Positions 35,066 to 44,352 of a DNA stretch of 64,000 nucleotides are shown in pieces. Made by a program: the position numbers and the translations under genes. The notes beneath the pieces were generated by a model. It had not been told where the DNA came from. It did no database searches and was given only the letters and a program-made list of their open reading frames with translations. Source of the DNA: Chryseobacterium sp. IHB B 17019 (GTDB lineage Bacteria; Bacteroidota; Bacteroidia; Flavobacteriales; Weeksellaceae); contig NZ_CP013293.1 of assembly GCF_001456155.1 (NCBI RefSeq), positions 372,001-436,000 of the forward strand, given 5' to 3'. The number at the start of each line of letters is the position of its first letter. Position 1 is the first letter of the stretch.

Positions 35066-35890
35066 ATGTACAGAATTCTTGTATTTTTAATTTTAACCTT
35101 ATTTTCGGAACCGCTTTTTTCACAGGATTATAGCATTGTTAATAATATTCATTATTATGATACAAAAACGAATGCATCTGATGCTTATATCAAGGAAAGA
35201 TGTGTGCTGGATATTTATGTTCCAAAAAATGTGAAAAATTTTTCTACGGTAATCTGGTTTCACGGCGGTGGTCTGACGGGCGGTGAAAAAGAAATCCCGG
35301 AAGCTTTAAAAAACAAAGGAATTGCAGTAGTAGGTGTGAATTACAGGCTTTCTCCAAAAGTGAACGCTCCAAAATATATTGAAGATGCAGCCGCAGCAAC
35401 AGCCTGGGTTTTTAAAAATATTAAAAATTATGGCGGAAGTCAAGAACTGATCTTTATTTCAGGGCATTCTGCGGGAGGTTACCTTGCAATAATGGTTGGT
35501 TTAAACAAAGTATATTTAAATAAATACGGAATAAACGCTGATAAATTGGCCGCTATTGTCCCTTTCAGCGGACAGATGATCTCTCATTTTACAACAAGAA
35601 AAGAAAAAGGAATTGACGAGCTTGATGCCAGAATTGATGAAATGGCGCCGCTTCATTTTATCAGAGCTGATGCCCCGCCTTTGCTTTTAATTACCGGTGA
35701 CCGCGAAAAAGAATTGCTGGGAAGGTATGAAGAAAACGCATACATGGCCCGAATGATGAAGTTGAAAGGGCATAAAGAAACAACATTATACGAACTCGAC
35801 GGTTTTGATCATGGTGGAATGGCCCAGCCGGCATTTCCCCTGCTGCTAAACGAAATAAAAAGAGTTGAAAAGCTCAAAACAGCGAAATAA
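35066..35890 (+). CDS. Secreted alpha/beta hydrolase (esterase)
   Basis: 274 residues. Signal peptide ends LFSEPLFSQ. The oxyanion-hole motif HGGG (VIWFHGGGLTGGE) and the nucleophile elbow GHSAGG place it in the carboxylesterase/BD-FAE-like hydrolases; DGFDHGG supplies the likely catalytic His, and a late Asp (TGDREKE region) completes the triad. Acts outside the cytoplasm on an ester of unknown identity. Followed by a terminator at 35935-35968. Confidence 0.88.
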   Translation: MYRILVFLILTLFSEPLFSQDYSIVNNIHYYDTKTNASDAYIKERCVLDIYVPKNVKNFSTVIWFHGGGLTGGEKEIPEALKNKGIAVVGVNYRLSPKVNAPKYIEDAAAATAWVFKNIKNYGGSQELIFISGHSAGGYLAIMVGLNKVYLNKYGINADKLAAIVPFSGQMISHFTTRKEKGIDELDARIDEMAPLHFIRADAPPLLLITGDREKELLGRYEENAYMARMMKLKGHKETTLYELDGFDHGGMAQPAFPLLLNEIKRVEKLKTAK

Positions 35891-35934
35891 ATTTGCTAAT
35901 TGTTTATAAAGTTTAGTTCAATATATCTAATATG

Positions 35935-35968
35935 AATTTCGGAGGATTATTCTTCCGGAATTTTTTTT
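35935..35968 (+). terminator. Rho-independent terminator
   Basis: AATTTCGGAGGA (35935-35946) pairs with TCTTCCGGAATT (35951-35962) with two G-U pairs, then a T run. Confidence 0.75.
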
Positions 35969-36000
35969 ATTTTTAATTCTTTTAAAAGTGAATAATTTAT

Positions 36001-36768
36001 ATGGGAACTTTCTATAATAATGCAGTTTGCGATATCTATATCGGGAAAAGTGCAGGGAAAAAGCTAATGGAGGAAATCAGGAGCGCCAAAAGAAATGTGA
36101 AAATCATATCACCTTATCTTTCTCCTTTTCTTATTAAAGAATTGATTTTCCTGCACTCAAAAGGGATCGGTATAAGTCTGATTACCACAGATGGAATTGA
36201 AGATTTCTATGGAAATTATGATAGAAATATTAATAAGCTTATCATCCAAAACAAGCATATTGATGAAGAGGCGAAAGCATCCAGGGATAATCTTATTGCT
36301 TTGTCGCGCACATTGCTTCTTACCATATTAGGTCTGTCTGTCGTTGTACTTTCTTTAGTGTTCTTGTTGAAAGAATGGAGATTGTTTTATGGCTTTGTCC
36401 TTGTTATTTTACTTTTTTTGATAAGAGATTTTACTGTTAAGAAAATTAAAAATAAAAGAATATATAATTATACGTACAGGCAATTATTCCCTTTTAAGGT
36501 ATTTGTGTCTCCCGATAAAAAATCTTTTAACAGAACTTTTATTCACAGTAAAATTTACATCATAGATAACGAAATTGCCTATCTGGGTTCCCTTAATTTT
36601 ACGGGAAACGGTGTAAAAGAAAACCACGAAACAAGAATAAGGACAACCGATCATAATGCGGTAGGAAAGATTGTCGAAGAAGTTGATCATTTATTTTTTA
36701 ATTCAAATTTGGACGAAAGAAATATACAGTTTTGGGGAAGACAGTTGTATCCGGAGCCAATCAACTGA
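36001..36768 (+). CDS. Phospholipase D-like protein with two membrane helices
   Basis: 255 residues. One HKD motif is visible near the C-terminus: HSKIYIIDNEIAYLGSLNFTGNG (H-x-K-x4-D). The N-terminal half (IISPYLSPFLIKELIFLHSKGIGISLITTDG) has the PLD-fold strand order but no second HKD. Two hydrophobic helices (about residues 98-118 and 126-144) interrupt the fold. It may dimerise to build the active site and act at the membrane on lipids or nucleic acid. Substrate unknown. Confidence 0.8.
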   Translation: MGTFYNNAVCDIYIGKSAGKKLMEEIRSAKRNVKIISPYLSPFLIKELIFLHSKGIGISLITTDGIEDFYGNYDRNINKLIIQNKHIDEEAKASRDNLIALSRTLLLTILGLSVVVLSLVFLLKEWRLFYGFVLVILLFLIRDFTVKKIKNKRIYNYTYRQLFPFKVFVSPDKKSFNRTFIHSKIYIIDNEIAYLGSLNFTGNGVKENHETRIRTTDHNAVGKIVEEVDHLFFNSNLDERNIQFWGRQLYPEPIN

Positions 36769-36769
36769 T

Positions 36770-37789
36770 TTATTTCTTCTGGGAAACTACAAAATTCACC
36801 ATTTCATCGGTAATTCTGTCCAGATGTTTCTTATCCGTACTTCTGAAGCCATGCAGGCCGTCCTCTACGATCGTCAGTGAGTTTTGTATGTTTTCTTTTT
36901 TAAGCTTTCTGTGAAGTTTTTTAGATTGTTTCATGGGAACAACTTTATCTTTATCTCCCTGCACGATAAGCGTAGAAATTCCGTTGTCAACGTAAGTGAG
37001 CGGGGAGATGGTTTTGAAATATTCGATCACTTTTCTTTTGTCTTTTTTAATGTCATAGCCGGACATGCCGGTCACAATTTTTTCCCTCAGATCAACAATG
37101 TTTTTGGCAAACAGCCCAATGAAAAAAACAGGAATTTTGCCTGCACGGGTGTGTAAAAGTTTGTTTAAATCTGTCGGCCCGAAATTACTTATGACATAAT
37201 TTACCTTAGCAGAATATGGCGAAAGCTCTGGGTTTCCCACAAATTCATTATCATTAGTATAAGCGGCCAGCATTGAGAGATGTGCTCCCGCCGAAGCTCC
37301 GAAAAGTCCTATATTATTCTGATCAAAATTATATTTATCCGCATTTTTTCTTACCCATTTTACCGCATCTTTTGTATCCTCAATGGGACTTGGGAAATGA
37401 ACTGTCTCGCTTACCAAAGTATAATCAATACTGATGACGGCGTAGTTTTTTTCTATTAATTTTAAAATAGTATTTTCAATATAGCTGTCGGCTCTGATGA
37501 TTTTGTCACCTTGCACCCAACCTCCTCCATGAACGTAAATGACAACAGGAAGTTTTTCTGAAGAAGCTTTTTTAGGTTTATAAAGATCTAATAATATTGA
37601 TTTTCCCTGCTGGTCTGTTTTATAAATAATATTTTCGGAAAACATCGTTCTTTCCGGTAACAGTACACTTTTCTGTGCTTCCGGCTCGATTTGATTTTGA
37701 GAATAGCTTAGATTAAATAATCCTAAGAATAAAACAAAAAACAGGTTGATCGAAAACCTGTAAATTATGCTGTTATTAAATGATTTCAT
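36770..37789 (-). CDS. Secreted alpha/beta hydrolase, prolyl-oligopeptidase-like esterase
   Basis: 339 residues with a signal peptide (cut near LSYSQ). HGGGWVQGDKI is the oxyanion hole, GLFGASAGAHLSML the nucleophile elbow, VQGDKDKVVP the Asp loop and DGLHGF the catalytic His. It is related to, but clearly distinct from, the 35066 enzyme. Converges on the PLD gene with a 1-nt gap between stops. It starts 22 nt after the DUF3037 stop and may belong to the same operon as the HipA-like kinase. Confidence 0.88.
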   Translation of the reverse strand: MKSFNNSIIYRFSINLFFVLFLGLFNLSYSQNQIEPEAQKSVLLPERTMFSENIIYKTDQQGKSILLDLYKPKKASSEKLPVVIYVHGGGWVQGDKIIRADSYIENTILKLIEKNYAVISIDYTLVSETVHFPSPIEDTKDAVKWVRKNADKYNFDQNNIGLFGASAGAHLSMLAAYTNDNEFVGNPELSPYSAKVNYVISNFGPTDLNKLLHTRAGKIPVFFIGLFAKNIVDLREKIVTGMSGYDIKKDKRKVIEYFKTISPLTYVDNGISTLIVQGDKDKVVPMKQSKKLHRKLKKENIQNSLTIVEDGLHGFRSTDKKHLDRITDEMVNFVVSQKK

Positions 37790-37811
37790 AGAATATTATT
37801 TTTTGAGGTGG

Positions 37812-38195
37812 TTATAATACTAACTCCTCAAAAAGTTTACCAAACGTTTTATCCAGATCCTTAGATTTTCCCGGATGAGGTCTGGAAGTCTGAACAACAG
37901 AGCTCCTTACCGCGGTCAACCAGCGAAAACGCTCGGGAATTTCAAGTTGGGCAATAGGCCCGCCATCACTTTCCCCATTCGCGATTTTTTGAAAACTTTC
38001 CAGGTTTTGGATAATGTCATCGTAATCCAATTTGCTGTGCATCAATCTAAATTTATCAGGACACAAATAAAATTCTATCCGGATATATTTTTCTTTTTTG
38101 GAAAACAGTATCAGTCCGATATTGAAAAATTCTTCTCTCTCAACCTTCGGAACCAAACGTATTACAGCGTATTCGTAAATTTTATCCTCTTGCAT
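37812..38195 (-). CDS. DUF3037 protein, partner of the HipA-like kinase
   Basis: 127 residues. YEYAVIRLVPKVEREEFFNIG at the start is the DUF3037 signature, with FYLCPDKFRLMHSKLDYDD after it. Its start overlaps the HipA-like gene by 14 nt (38182-38195), a strong sign of coupled translation. DUF3037 genes are commonly found next to such short HipA-like kinases (family context, from memory). Role unknown; antitoxin, substrate or regulator are all possible. Confidence 0.85.
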   Translation of the reverse strand: MQEDKIYEYAVIRLVPKVEREEFFNIGLILFSKKEKYIRIEFYLCPDKFRLMHSKLDYDDIIQNLESFQKIANGESDGGPIAQLEIPERFRWLTAVRSSVVQTSRPHPGKSKDLDKTFGKLFEELVL

Positions 38196-38955
38196 TTTTG
38201 GCTTCGTTTAAAAATATTTGAGAATTTTCTAATCGTGTTTTCAAAAACTGAAAATAAATTTCACGAATTTCTTCCGGAGTTTCATCGGCATCATTCCAAT
38301 GTAACCAGTCTTCAGGAATCAGATTGACAATTTCCCTGAAAATATTTTCGTTTAAAACTTCCTTAGCAAATGTATCGGCCTCATCAAGTTTTGTCGCCTG
38401 TGGCAGCAGGACGTGGTCTTTTACATATTTAAAAGGAGTTTTCGCTGCTGTATCAAAATTCTGCCATGAATGATGGAAGTAAAAAGAGGCACCATTGTCG
38501 ATTACCCACAATTCTTTGTGCCACATCAACAGATTGGTATTCTTAAAAGTACGGTCAATATTGGTGATAAATGCATCCAGCCATACAATTTTTGAAGCTA
38601 AAAACGGATCAATTTTCACACTCGGGTCATAAGCGATAGAGCCTGAAAGGTAATGTAATCCCAAATTTAAACCTTCTGAAAATTTCAATAAATCCTGAAT
38701 TTCTTCATCAGCTTCGGTTCTTCCAAAATCTACATCCAGATTTATAAAAACAAGTTCAGGAATCATTAATCCTAATGCTTCGGTGATTTTTCCGCCCAGC
38801 AATTCAGAAATGAGCATTTTCACTCCGTGACCGGCGCCACGAAATTTTAAAACATACTTAAAATCATCATCAGCCTCTGCCAAAGCCGGAAGCGAGCCTC
38901 CCTCACGAAGGGGCAGAATGTAACGCGTCACGGTTACTGTTCTTAAATCCAACAT
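38182..38955 (-). CDS. Short HipA family kinase-like protein
   Basis: 257 residues, much shorter than toxin HipA (about 440). It keeps pieces of the HipA kinase core: YVLKFRGAGHG (nucleotide-lysine strand), IVWLDAFITNIDRTFKNTN (catalytic D and N-R loop) and LWVIDNGASFYFHHSW (the DxG-like metal site as DNGA). The N-terminal HipA subdomain is missing. It probably phosphorylates a protein or other target in the cytoplasm. The promoter ends 3 nt before the ATG. Confidence 0.82.
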   Translation of the reverse strand: MLDLRTVTVTRYILPLREGGSLPALAEADDDFKYVLKFRGAGHGVKMLISELLGGKITEALGLMIPELVFINLDVDFGRTEADEEIQDLLKFSEGLNLGLHYLSGSIAYDPSVKIDPFLASKIVWLDAFITNIDRTFKNTNLLMWHKELWVIDNGASFYFHHSWQNFDTAAKTPFKYVKDHVLLPQATKLDEADTFAKEVLNENIFREIVNLIPEDWLHWNDADETPEEIREIYFQFLKTRLENSQIFLNEAKNARG

Positions 38956-38958
38956 ACA

Positions 38959-38967
38959 GCAAAAATA
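38959..38967 (-). promoter_or_regulatory. -7 promoter box abutting the HipA-like start
   Basis: TATTTTTGC on the minus strand, exactly 3 nt before the ATG at 38955. Predicts a leaderless mRNA. Confidence 0.65.
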
Positions 38968-39045
38968 AGATTTTACTTTGTGTTTAGTTCTATTTTTAAT
39001 ATTTTTAAATGAAAAATGAAAATTAGTTAATTTGTAAAAGTGCAG

Positions 39046-39123
39046 TTGTCATTCCGAATGAAGCGGAGCGTAGTAAATAATCTATCTATGCTTTGATCAG
39101 ATCTTCCTTTGTAAGAATGACAA
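39046..39123. repeat. MITE-like inverted repeat (GTCATTC type), second copy
   Basis: GTTGTCATTC at the left end (39045-39054) and GAATGACAAC at the right (39115-39124); the core is less symmetric than the 23097 copy. Confidence 0.6.
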
Positions 39124-39152
39124 CAGAATCTTTAAGCTAGCAAAAAATAAAT

Positions 39153-40001
39153 ATGAATATTATAAAAAACCAAAATATCACCATTCCAAACCCGGAAACC
39201 AGAGATTTTCTTGCAGATGCATATTATCCTGAAACAGATAAAAAATTGCCGCTGATTGTTTTTGTTCATGGATACAAGGGGTATAAAGACTGGGGAGCCT
39301 GGAATCTGATGGCTGAAAAGTTTGCCGAAGCCGGATTTTTCTTTGTCAAATTTAATTTTTCACACAATGGAACAACGATAGCCGATCCCAACAATTTTGC
39401 TGATTTAGAAGCTTTCGGAAATAATAATTATTCTAAGGAAGTTTCAGATTTAGATGCTGTAATTGAATTTTTTATTAAAAATTCCAATGTTGACAATCAG
39501 AAAATAATCTTGATCGGGCACAGTCGGGGAGGAGGAATTTCAATTGTTAAAACTTTTGAAGATGAAAGAATTAATGGTTTAATTACACTGGCGAGCGTTG
39601 ATACATTGGAGCGTTTTCCTAAAAATGATGCTTTCGAAAAGTGGAAAGAAGCTGGAGTTTATTATGTTTTAAATGGAAGAACAAAACAGGAAATGCCTCA
39701 TTATTACCAGTTTTATGAAGATTTTGAACAGAATGTGCATCGTTTTGATGTAGAAAGAGCCGCTGAAATGGCTAAAGCACATTTTTTAATTATTCACGGC
39801 ACAAATGATGAAAGTGTGAGTGTAAAAAATGCAGAACATCTTCATATTTTAAACCCGAATTCCGAATTATTTTTAATTGAAAATGCCAATCATACATTTG
39901 GCGCAAAAGAGCCATGGGACGAGAATAATTTGCCGAAGGATTTGAACAAAGTTGTTGAGAAATCTATTGAATTTATTAATGATAAAATTGTGAATGAATA
40001 A
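39153..40001 (+). CDS. Cytoplasmic alpha/beta hydrolase
   Basis: 282 residues without signal peptide. LIVFVHGYKGYKDWGAWN, nucleophile elbow IGHSRGGGISIVK, HGTNDESVSVKNAEHL (Asp) and ENANHTFGAKEPW (His) complete the triad, as in dienelactone hydrolase/acyl-hydrolase-like proteins. Substrate unknown. Not an operon: it faces away from the HipA-like gene and converges on the flavin reductase gene. Confidence 0.88.
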   Translation: MNIIKNQNITIPNPETRDFLADAYYPETDKKLPLIVFVHGYKGYKDWGAWNLMAEKFAEAGFFFVKFNFSHNGTTIADPNNFADLEAFGNNNYSKEVSDLDAVIEFFIKNSNVDNQKIILIGHSRGGGISIVKTFEDERINGLITLASVDTLERFPKNDAFEKWKEAGVYYVLNGRTKQEMPHYYQFYEDFEQNVHRFDVERAAEMAKAHFLIIHGTNDESVSVKNAEHLHILNPNSELFLIENANHTFGAKEPWDENNLPKDLNKVVEKSIEFINDKIVNE

Positions 40002-40003
40002 AG

Positions 40004-40087
40004 GCTGGAAGATGGAGGCTTGAGGCTACAATTGAAACGCTAATATCGCAGTTTGAAAACTTCTATCCTTAAACTCCATCTTCCAGC
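40004..40087. repeat. 14-bp inverted repeat between convergent genes
   Basis: GCTGGAAGATGGAG (40004-40017) is the exact reverse complement of 40074-40087. The left arm continues in 7-bp steps (ggctgga/agatgga/ggcttga). It lies just past the hydrolase stop. Confidence 0.8.
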
Positions 40088-40091
40088 TAAA

Positions 40092-40913
40092 TTATTTAAC
40101 CAAAATTCTCCAGGCTTCTTCAATTTTGCTTTCCAGCAATAGTTTTTGAGCTTCCTTGTGAATATTTTCATCTTCATAACAATTTTCAGAAGGTAAAACC
40201 TCAACGTTGGCAAGCATTCCCAGATCATTTCCTGTAAAAACTTTGCTGTACTTGATTTGATCTGGAAGAAAATCGAAGCCGATTCCTTTGGTTACCAATG
40301 GTTTCGGAACCTCGAAAAGATTATTTTCATTGTTTCTGGAATACCAGTTTCCACCTAAACGGGCAACCATATCCAGTTTTTTCTGATCCAAATTCCCTTG
40401 TTCATCCAGATATTCTTCCCTAATGTGGATTTTCTGAACTTCACAAATCACCAGATTTCCTGCACCGCCCTGATCACCTAAAGATTTTATTTCTAATACT
40501 TTACATTCAAAGTTAACGGGACATTCTTCGATTAATTTAGGTTTCACCAAATCAGCATCCTTCATTGTGAGGCCAGATTTTATGAATTCATTCACACCAT
40601 CACCGTATTCCGTTGAAGCTAAAGAAATCTGCTGTACAATTGGGAAATTAACGGTTCCAATAACCACTTCCGGAACCTGATGAACATTTTCTAAGGTATG
40701 CTTTGTGGTATTGTCACGAACCCTTCTCGATGGTGAAAAAATCAGAATCGGAGGAACTGTACTGAACATATTGAAAAAACTGAACGGCGATAAATTACTG
40801 TTGCCGTCTTTATCAACCGTTGAAGCCAATGCAATCGGGCGTGGTGAAACTGCCGTTTGCATGATGGTTTGAAGTTGTACGGATGTTATTTCGGATGGGA
40901 TTACTGTTTTCAT
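40092..40913 (-). CDS. Flavin reductase family protein (FMN-binding split barrel)
   Basis: 273 residues. VSPRPIALASTVDKDGNSNL and LSPFSFFNMFSTVPPILIF are the FMN-binding barrel blocks, followed by RDNTTKHTLENV and the typical ASTEYGDGVNEFIKSGLT segment. The family reduces free FMN/FAD with NAD(P)H, usually to feed a two-component monooxygenase; none is adjacent, though the tyrosine pathway genes start upstream. Cytoplasmic. Confidence 0.88.
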   Translation of the reverse strand: MKTVIPSEITSVQLQTIMQTAVSPRPIALASTVDKDGNSNLSPFSFFNMFSTVPPILIFSPSRRVRDNTTKHTLENVHQVPEVVIGTVNFPIVQQISLASTEYGDGVNEFIKSGLTMKDADLVKPKLIEECPVNFECKVLEIKSLGDQGGAGNLVICEVQKIHIREEYLDEQGNLDQKKLDMVARLGGNWYSRNNENNLFEVPKPLVTKGIGFDFLPDQIKYSKVFTGNDLGMLANVEVLPSENCYEDENIHKEAQKLLLESKIEEAWRILVK

Positions 40914-41136
40914 TTTTATATTATTCTTTTAACACATAAGTCACATAAGTTTTATAGTTAAGACTTTGAAAATATTTAGAGTACATTAAGTAAGTTCATT
41001 GATGTATTTCTTGGTAAATTCCATTAAAATATCTATTAATCTAAAGGAAAATCAAAGATTTTCAATCTAATATGTTCTTTTTGCAACATATTGGTATGGC
41101 TTTCTATTGTAACTAATGTGTTAAATTAATTTTTAA

Positions 41137-42384
41137 TTAAATCGCAGGAATAATTTTTCCGCTCACTTCACCGAAACCTACTCTCACACCATCTTTTTCA
41201 GCCCACGCTTTCATGGTCACGGTATCATTATCATCGATGAATTTTCTTTCCTGTCCGTTGCTTAATTTTATTGGGTTTTGTCCTCTCCACGTCAGCTCAA
41301 GCATAGAACCGAAAGATTTTGGATCGCTTCCTGAAATCGTTCCACTTGCGTATAAATCACCAACTTCCACGTTGCAGCCATTTACCGTATGATGAGCCAA
41401 TTGCTGAGCCATATTCCAGTACATGAACTTATAATTGCTTTCAGAAATTAAATTTTGATCACCATTTTCCGGCTGTAAATAAACTTCTAAATTAATATCA
41501 TAATTTTTATCGCCTTCAAATTTCAAATAATCTAAAACTTCGGGTTCCTGTGTAGGAGAAGCTGTTCTGAATGGCTCCAAAGCTTCCAGCGTAACAACCC
41601 AAGGCGAAATCGACGAACCGAAATTTTTACCTAAAAACGGCCCCAACGGAACATATTCCCAAGACTGGATATCTCTTGCAGACCAGTCATTGAAAACTAC
41701 CATTCCGAAAATTGCGTCTTCGGCTTCTTTTGTTGAAATACTTTCACCCATTTCGGTATTTTTATTGATAATAAAAGCCATTTCCAGTTCAAAATCCAAT
41801 TGTTTTGAAGTTCCAAAGATCGGTTTTTCTACATCTGCAGGCTTTGTCTGGCCTTTCGGACGGTTGATCTCAGTTCCTGAAACCACGATGGATGAAGCTC
41901 TTCCGTGGTATCCTACAGGTAAATGCTTCCAGTTGGGCAGCAATGCATTGGCAGGATCTCTAAACATTTTTCCGACATTGGTTGCGTGCTCGATGCTGCT
42001 GTAGAAATCCGTATAATTCGGGATGTGAACAGGCATCATCATTTTTACTTCATCCAAGTCATAGAAAGCATCCTCAATGGTTTTCTCATCTTTAGACAAG
42101 ATTGAACCTTCCTGTAATAATTCCTGAATTTTTAGACGAACGGCATTGGTTACAGGTTTTCCCAGCTCGATAAATTCGTTTAAGGTATAAGCTTCAAAAA
42201 CATTGTCGTCCAAGCCTTCAATATCTTCAAAATAACTTAAATCGTATAATGTTGCAAGATCAATAATCTGATCTCCGATTCTTGTACAGCATCCGATATA
42301 TTCTTTGTTGAAAACTGCTACTCCAAACGGAATATTATGGATAGAAAAATCCGAATCTGCTGAATACTCTACAAATGACTTCAT
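41137..42384 (-). CDS. fahA: Fumarylacetoacetase
   Basis: Start set at 42384 (MKSFVEYSADSDFSIHNIPFG), 415 residues. It has the N-terminal FAH domain and the catalytic C-domain: DFYSSIEHATNVGKMFRD, PVGYHGRASSIVVSG, QLDFELEMAFIINK (metal-binding Glu cluster) and NDWSARDIQSWEYVPLGPFLGKN. It hydrolyses fumarylacetoacetate to fumarate and acetoacetate, the last step of tyrosine breakdown. The pathway enzymes at 43058 and 46812 are encoded on the same strand nearby. Confidence 0.96.
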   Translation of the reverse strand: MKSFVEYSADSDFSIHNIPFGVAVFNKEYIGCCTRIGDQIIDLATLYDLSYFEDIEGLDDNVFEAYTLNEFIELGKPVTNAVRLKIQELLQEGSILSKDEKTIEDAFYDLDEVKMMMPVHIPNYTDFYSSIEHATNVGKMFRDPANALLPNWKHLPVGYHGRASSIVVSGTEINRPKGQTKPADVEKPIFGTSKQLDFELEMAFIINKNTEMGESISTKEAEDAIFGMVVFNDWSARDIQSWEYVPLGPFLGKNFGSSISPWVVTLEALEPFRTASPTQEPEVLDYLKFEGDKNYDINLEVYLQPENGDQNLISESNYKFMYWNMAQQLAHHTVNGCNVEVGDLYASGTISGSDPKSFGSMLELTWRGQNPIKLSNGQERKFIDDNDTVTMKAWAEKDGVRVGFGEVSGKIIPAI

Positions 42385-42510
42385 AATTTTAGATTTAATT
42401 TGGATTAAGTTTAAACGCAAATTTCACGAATATTTTTCACGGATAACACAGTTTGAAAAATTGTATTATTGTGAAAAATATTTGTGTTTTAAGTGTTTAA
42501 ATAAAAATAT

Positions 42511-42987
42511 TTACTTTTTAGCCTTAGCTTTAGCTTTGGAAAAAGATTCTTCGTCTATCCATCTGGCTTTTGTATTGACATCGATAAGGTATAAGATGTT
42601 ATCCTGTTTTGTCAACAATAAAGTTTTGGTTACCGGTATCGGAACTTTCTTATTTTCAAGCATATCTGCTCTCAGGGAAACAATATTTTTCTTTCTGATG
42701 ATATCACCTGTGAAAACGTTTGAACTGCTTTCTCCTGTTGCTTTATCATCGAAAACTTCTACATAAGTAGCTGTTTTTCCTTTGATTACAATAAAATCCC
42801 TTTCTGTGTGGTCTGCCTCGTCTTTAATGAAAACAAATTTTTTGTTGTCAATGTTTACAGATTCCAGATGTTGATTTACTCCTTTTCTTTCTTCAAGTCT
42901 GTTAAGAATTTCGTTTAATGTACCATATTGTGCTTTTAACCCAACTGTTGCTCCAATAAATAAAATTCCGAATAATAATTTTCTCAT
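42511..42987 (-). CDS. Secreted hypothetical protein
   Basis: 158 residues with signal peptide MRKLLFGILFIGATVGLKAQ. Helical and charged after that (LNEILNRLEERKGVNQHL; ILYLIDVNTKARWIDEESFS), ending in a lysine/alanine tail. No family recognised. Placed between hppD and fahA; the terminator at 43008-43038 isolates it from hppD, so it is probably transcribed separately. Confidence 0.75.
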   Translation of the reverse strand: MRKLLFGILFIGATVGLKAQYGTLNEILNRLEERKGVNQHLESVNIDNKKFVFIKDEADHTERDFIVIKGKTATYVEVFDDKATGESSSNVFTGDIIRKKNIVSLRADMLENKKVPIPVTKTLLLTKQDNILYLIDVNTKARWIDEESFSKAKAKAKK

Positions 42988-43007
42988 AATAATGTGTTCT
43001 TAAAAAA

Positions 43008-43038
43008 GTTTTGTCAAGATTTTCCATCCTGACAAAAC
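43008..43038 (-). terminator. Rho-independent terminator of hppD
   Basis: GTTTTGTCA (43008-43016) pairs with TGACAAAAC (43030-43038); T run on the minus strand. Confidence 0.8.
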
Positions 43039-43057
43039 TCCATATTGTATTTAAATT

Positions 43058-44188
43058 TTAAAGATTTCCTCTTCTTTCCTGTTCTCTTTCCAATGCTTCA
43101 AACAATGCTTTGAAATTACCTGCCCCGAAGCTTTGTGCACCGTGTCTTTCAATGATTTCAAAGAAAAGAGTAGGGCGGTCTTCTACAGGTTTTGTAAAAA
43201 TTTGTAATAAATATCCTTCTTCATCATGGTCGATAAGGATACCTAATTCCTGAAGTTTTTTAAGGTCTTCATCAATGTGACCAACTCTTTCAGGAACCAT
43301 ATCATAATAAGCCTCAGGCGGAGCAGATAAGAATTCTACACCACGTTTTTTAAGCTGAGTTACGGTGTGGATGATATCTCTTGTAGCAACAGCGATGTGT
43401 TGTACGCCTTCTCCTTCGTAGAAATCAAGGTATTCTTCTACCTGGGATTTCTTTTTACCTTCTGCGGGCTCATTGATCGGGAATTTTGCAAATCCGTTTC
43501 CATTTGACATTACTTTAGACATCAAAGCAGAATATTCTGTGTTGATCTGTTTGTCGTCAAAAGAAAGGATGTTTACAAATCCCATTACTTTCTCGTACCA
43601 TTCTACTGTCGGAAGCATTCTGTTCCAATCTACATTCCCTACGCAGTGGTCTACATATAGTAAACCGGCTTCTTCCGGCTTGTAGTCGCTTTCCCATTTT
43701 TCATAACCCGGCATGAAAGGGCCAGTGTAATTTTTTCTTTCTACAAACATGTGAACAGTCTCCCCGTACGTATAGATTCCGGACATTCTTACTTCACCGT
43801 TTTCGTCTGTCAAAGTTACCGGCTCAAGGTAAGGCTTTCCGCCTCTTGAAGTAGTTTCTTCGAAAGCTTTGTATGCGTCATCTACCCAAAGTGCCAAAAT
43901 TTTTACCCCGTCACCATGTTTTTTTACATGTTCGTTGATTGGTGAATCAGACTTCAGTCCTGTTGTAAGAACTAATCTTATTTTCCCCTGCTGAAGAACA
44001 TACGATGCACGGTCTCTTACTCCTGTTTCAGGACCGGCATAAGCTACAGACTGGAAACCGAAAGCGGTTTTGTAATAATGTGCAGCCTGTTTAGCATTCC
44101 CTACATAAAACTCAATGTAATCTGTACCGTTGATTGGCAAAAAATTCTCTGCTTGAGCAATTTTTTCGGCAAATGTAAGTGTTGACAT
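43058..44188 (-). CDS. hppD: 4-hydroxyphenylpyruvate dioxygenase
   Basis: Start set at 44188 (MSTLTFAEKIAQAENFLPING), 376 residues. Fe(II) ligands: H in VDHCVGNVDWNRM, H in GVQHIAVATRDI and E in TLFFEIIERHGAQSFG. Two vicinal-oxygen-chelate domains in tandem. It turns 4-hydroxyphenylpyruvate into homogentisate with loss of CO2. Together with the homogentisate dioxygenase at 46812 and fumarylacetoacetase at 41137 it forms most of the tyrosine pathway. Confidence 0.97.
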   Translation of the reverse strand: MSTLTFAEKIAQAENFLPINGTDYIEFYVGNAKQAAHYYKTAFGFQSVAYAGPETGVRDRASYVLQQGKIRLVLTTGLKSDSPINEHVKKHGDGVKILALWVDDAYKAFEETTSRGGKPYLEPVTLTDENGEVRMSGIYTYGETVHMFVERKNYTGPFMPGYEKWESDYKPEEAGLLYVDHCVGNVDWNRMLPTVEWYEKVMGFVNILSFDDKQINTEYSALMSKVMSNGNGFAKFPINEPAEGKKKSQVEEYLDFYEGEGVQHIAVATRDIIHTVTQLKKRGVEFLSAPPEAYYDMVPERVGHIDEDLKKLQELGILIDHDEEGYLLQIFTKPVEDRPTLFFEIIERHGAQSFGAGNFKALFEALEREQERRGNL

Positions 44189-44352
44189 ATTTTCTATTTT
44201 TACTTTTATATTTATGGGTATGCAAATTACGAATTTCTTATTAATACGAAAAATATTCACAAACAAACGTTAGGAGAGTTTTTAACATAATATGAAGAAG
44301 AGTTCATTTAAGTATGCTTAAGTTTATTATGTTGTAACTAATATGTATATTT

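Noticed and set aside
37875..38327. 150-codon plus-strand frame antisense to DUF3037 and the HipA-like gene
   Set aside because: Composition and lack of motifs mark it as a shadow of the minus-strand genes.
42305..42766. 153-codon plus-strand frame over the fahA start and the 42511 gene
   Set aside because: It lies antisense to two supported genes and shows no motif or ribosome site.
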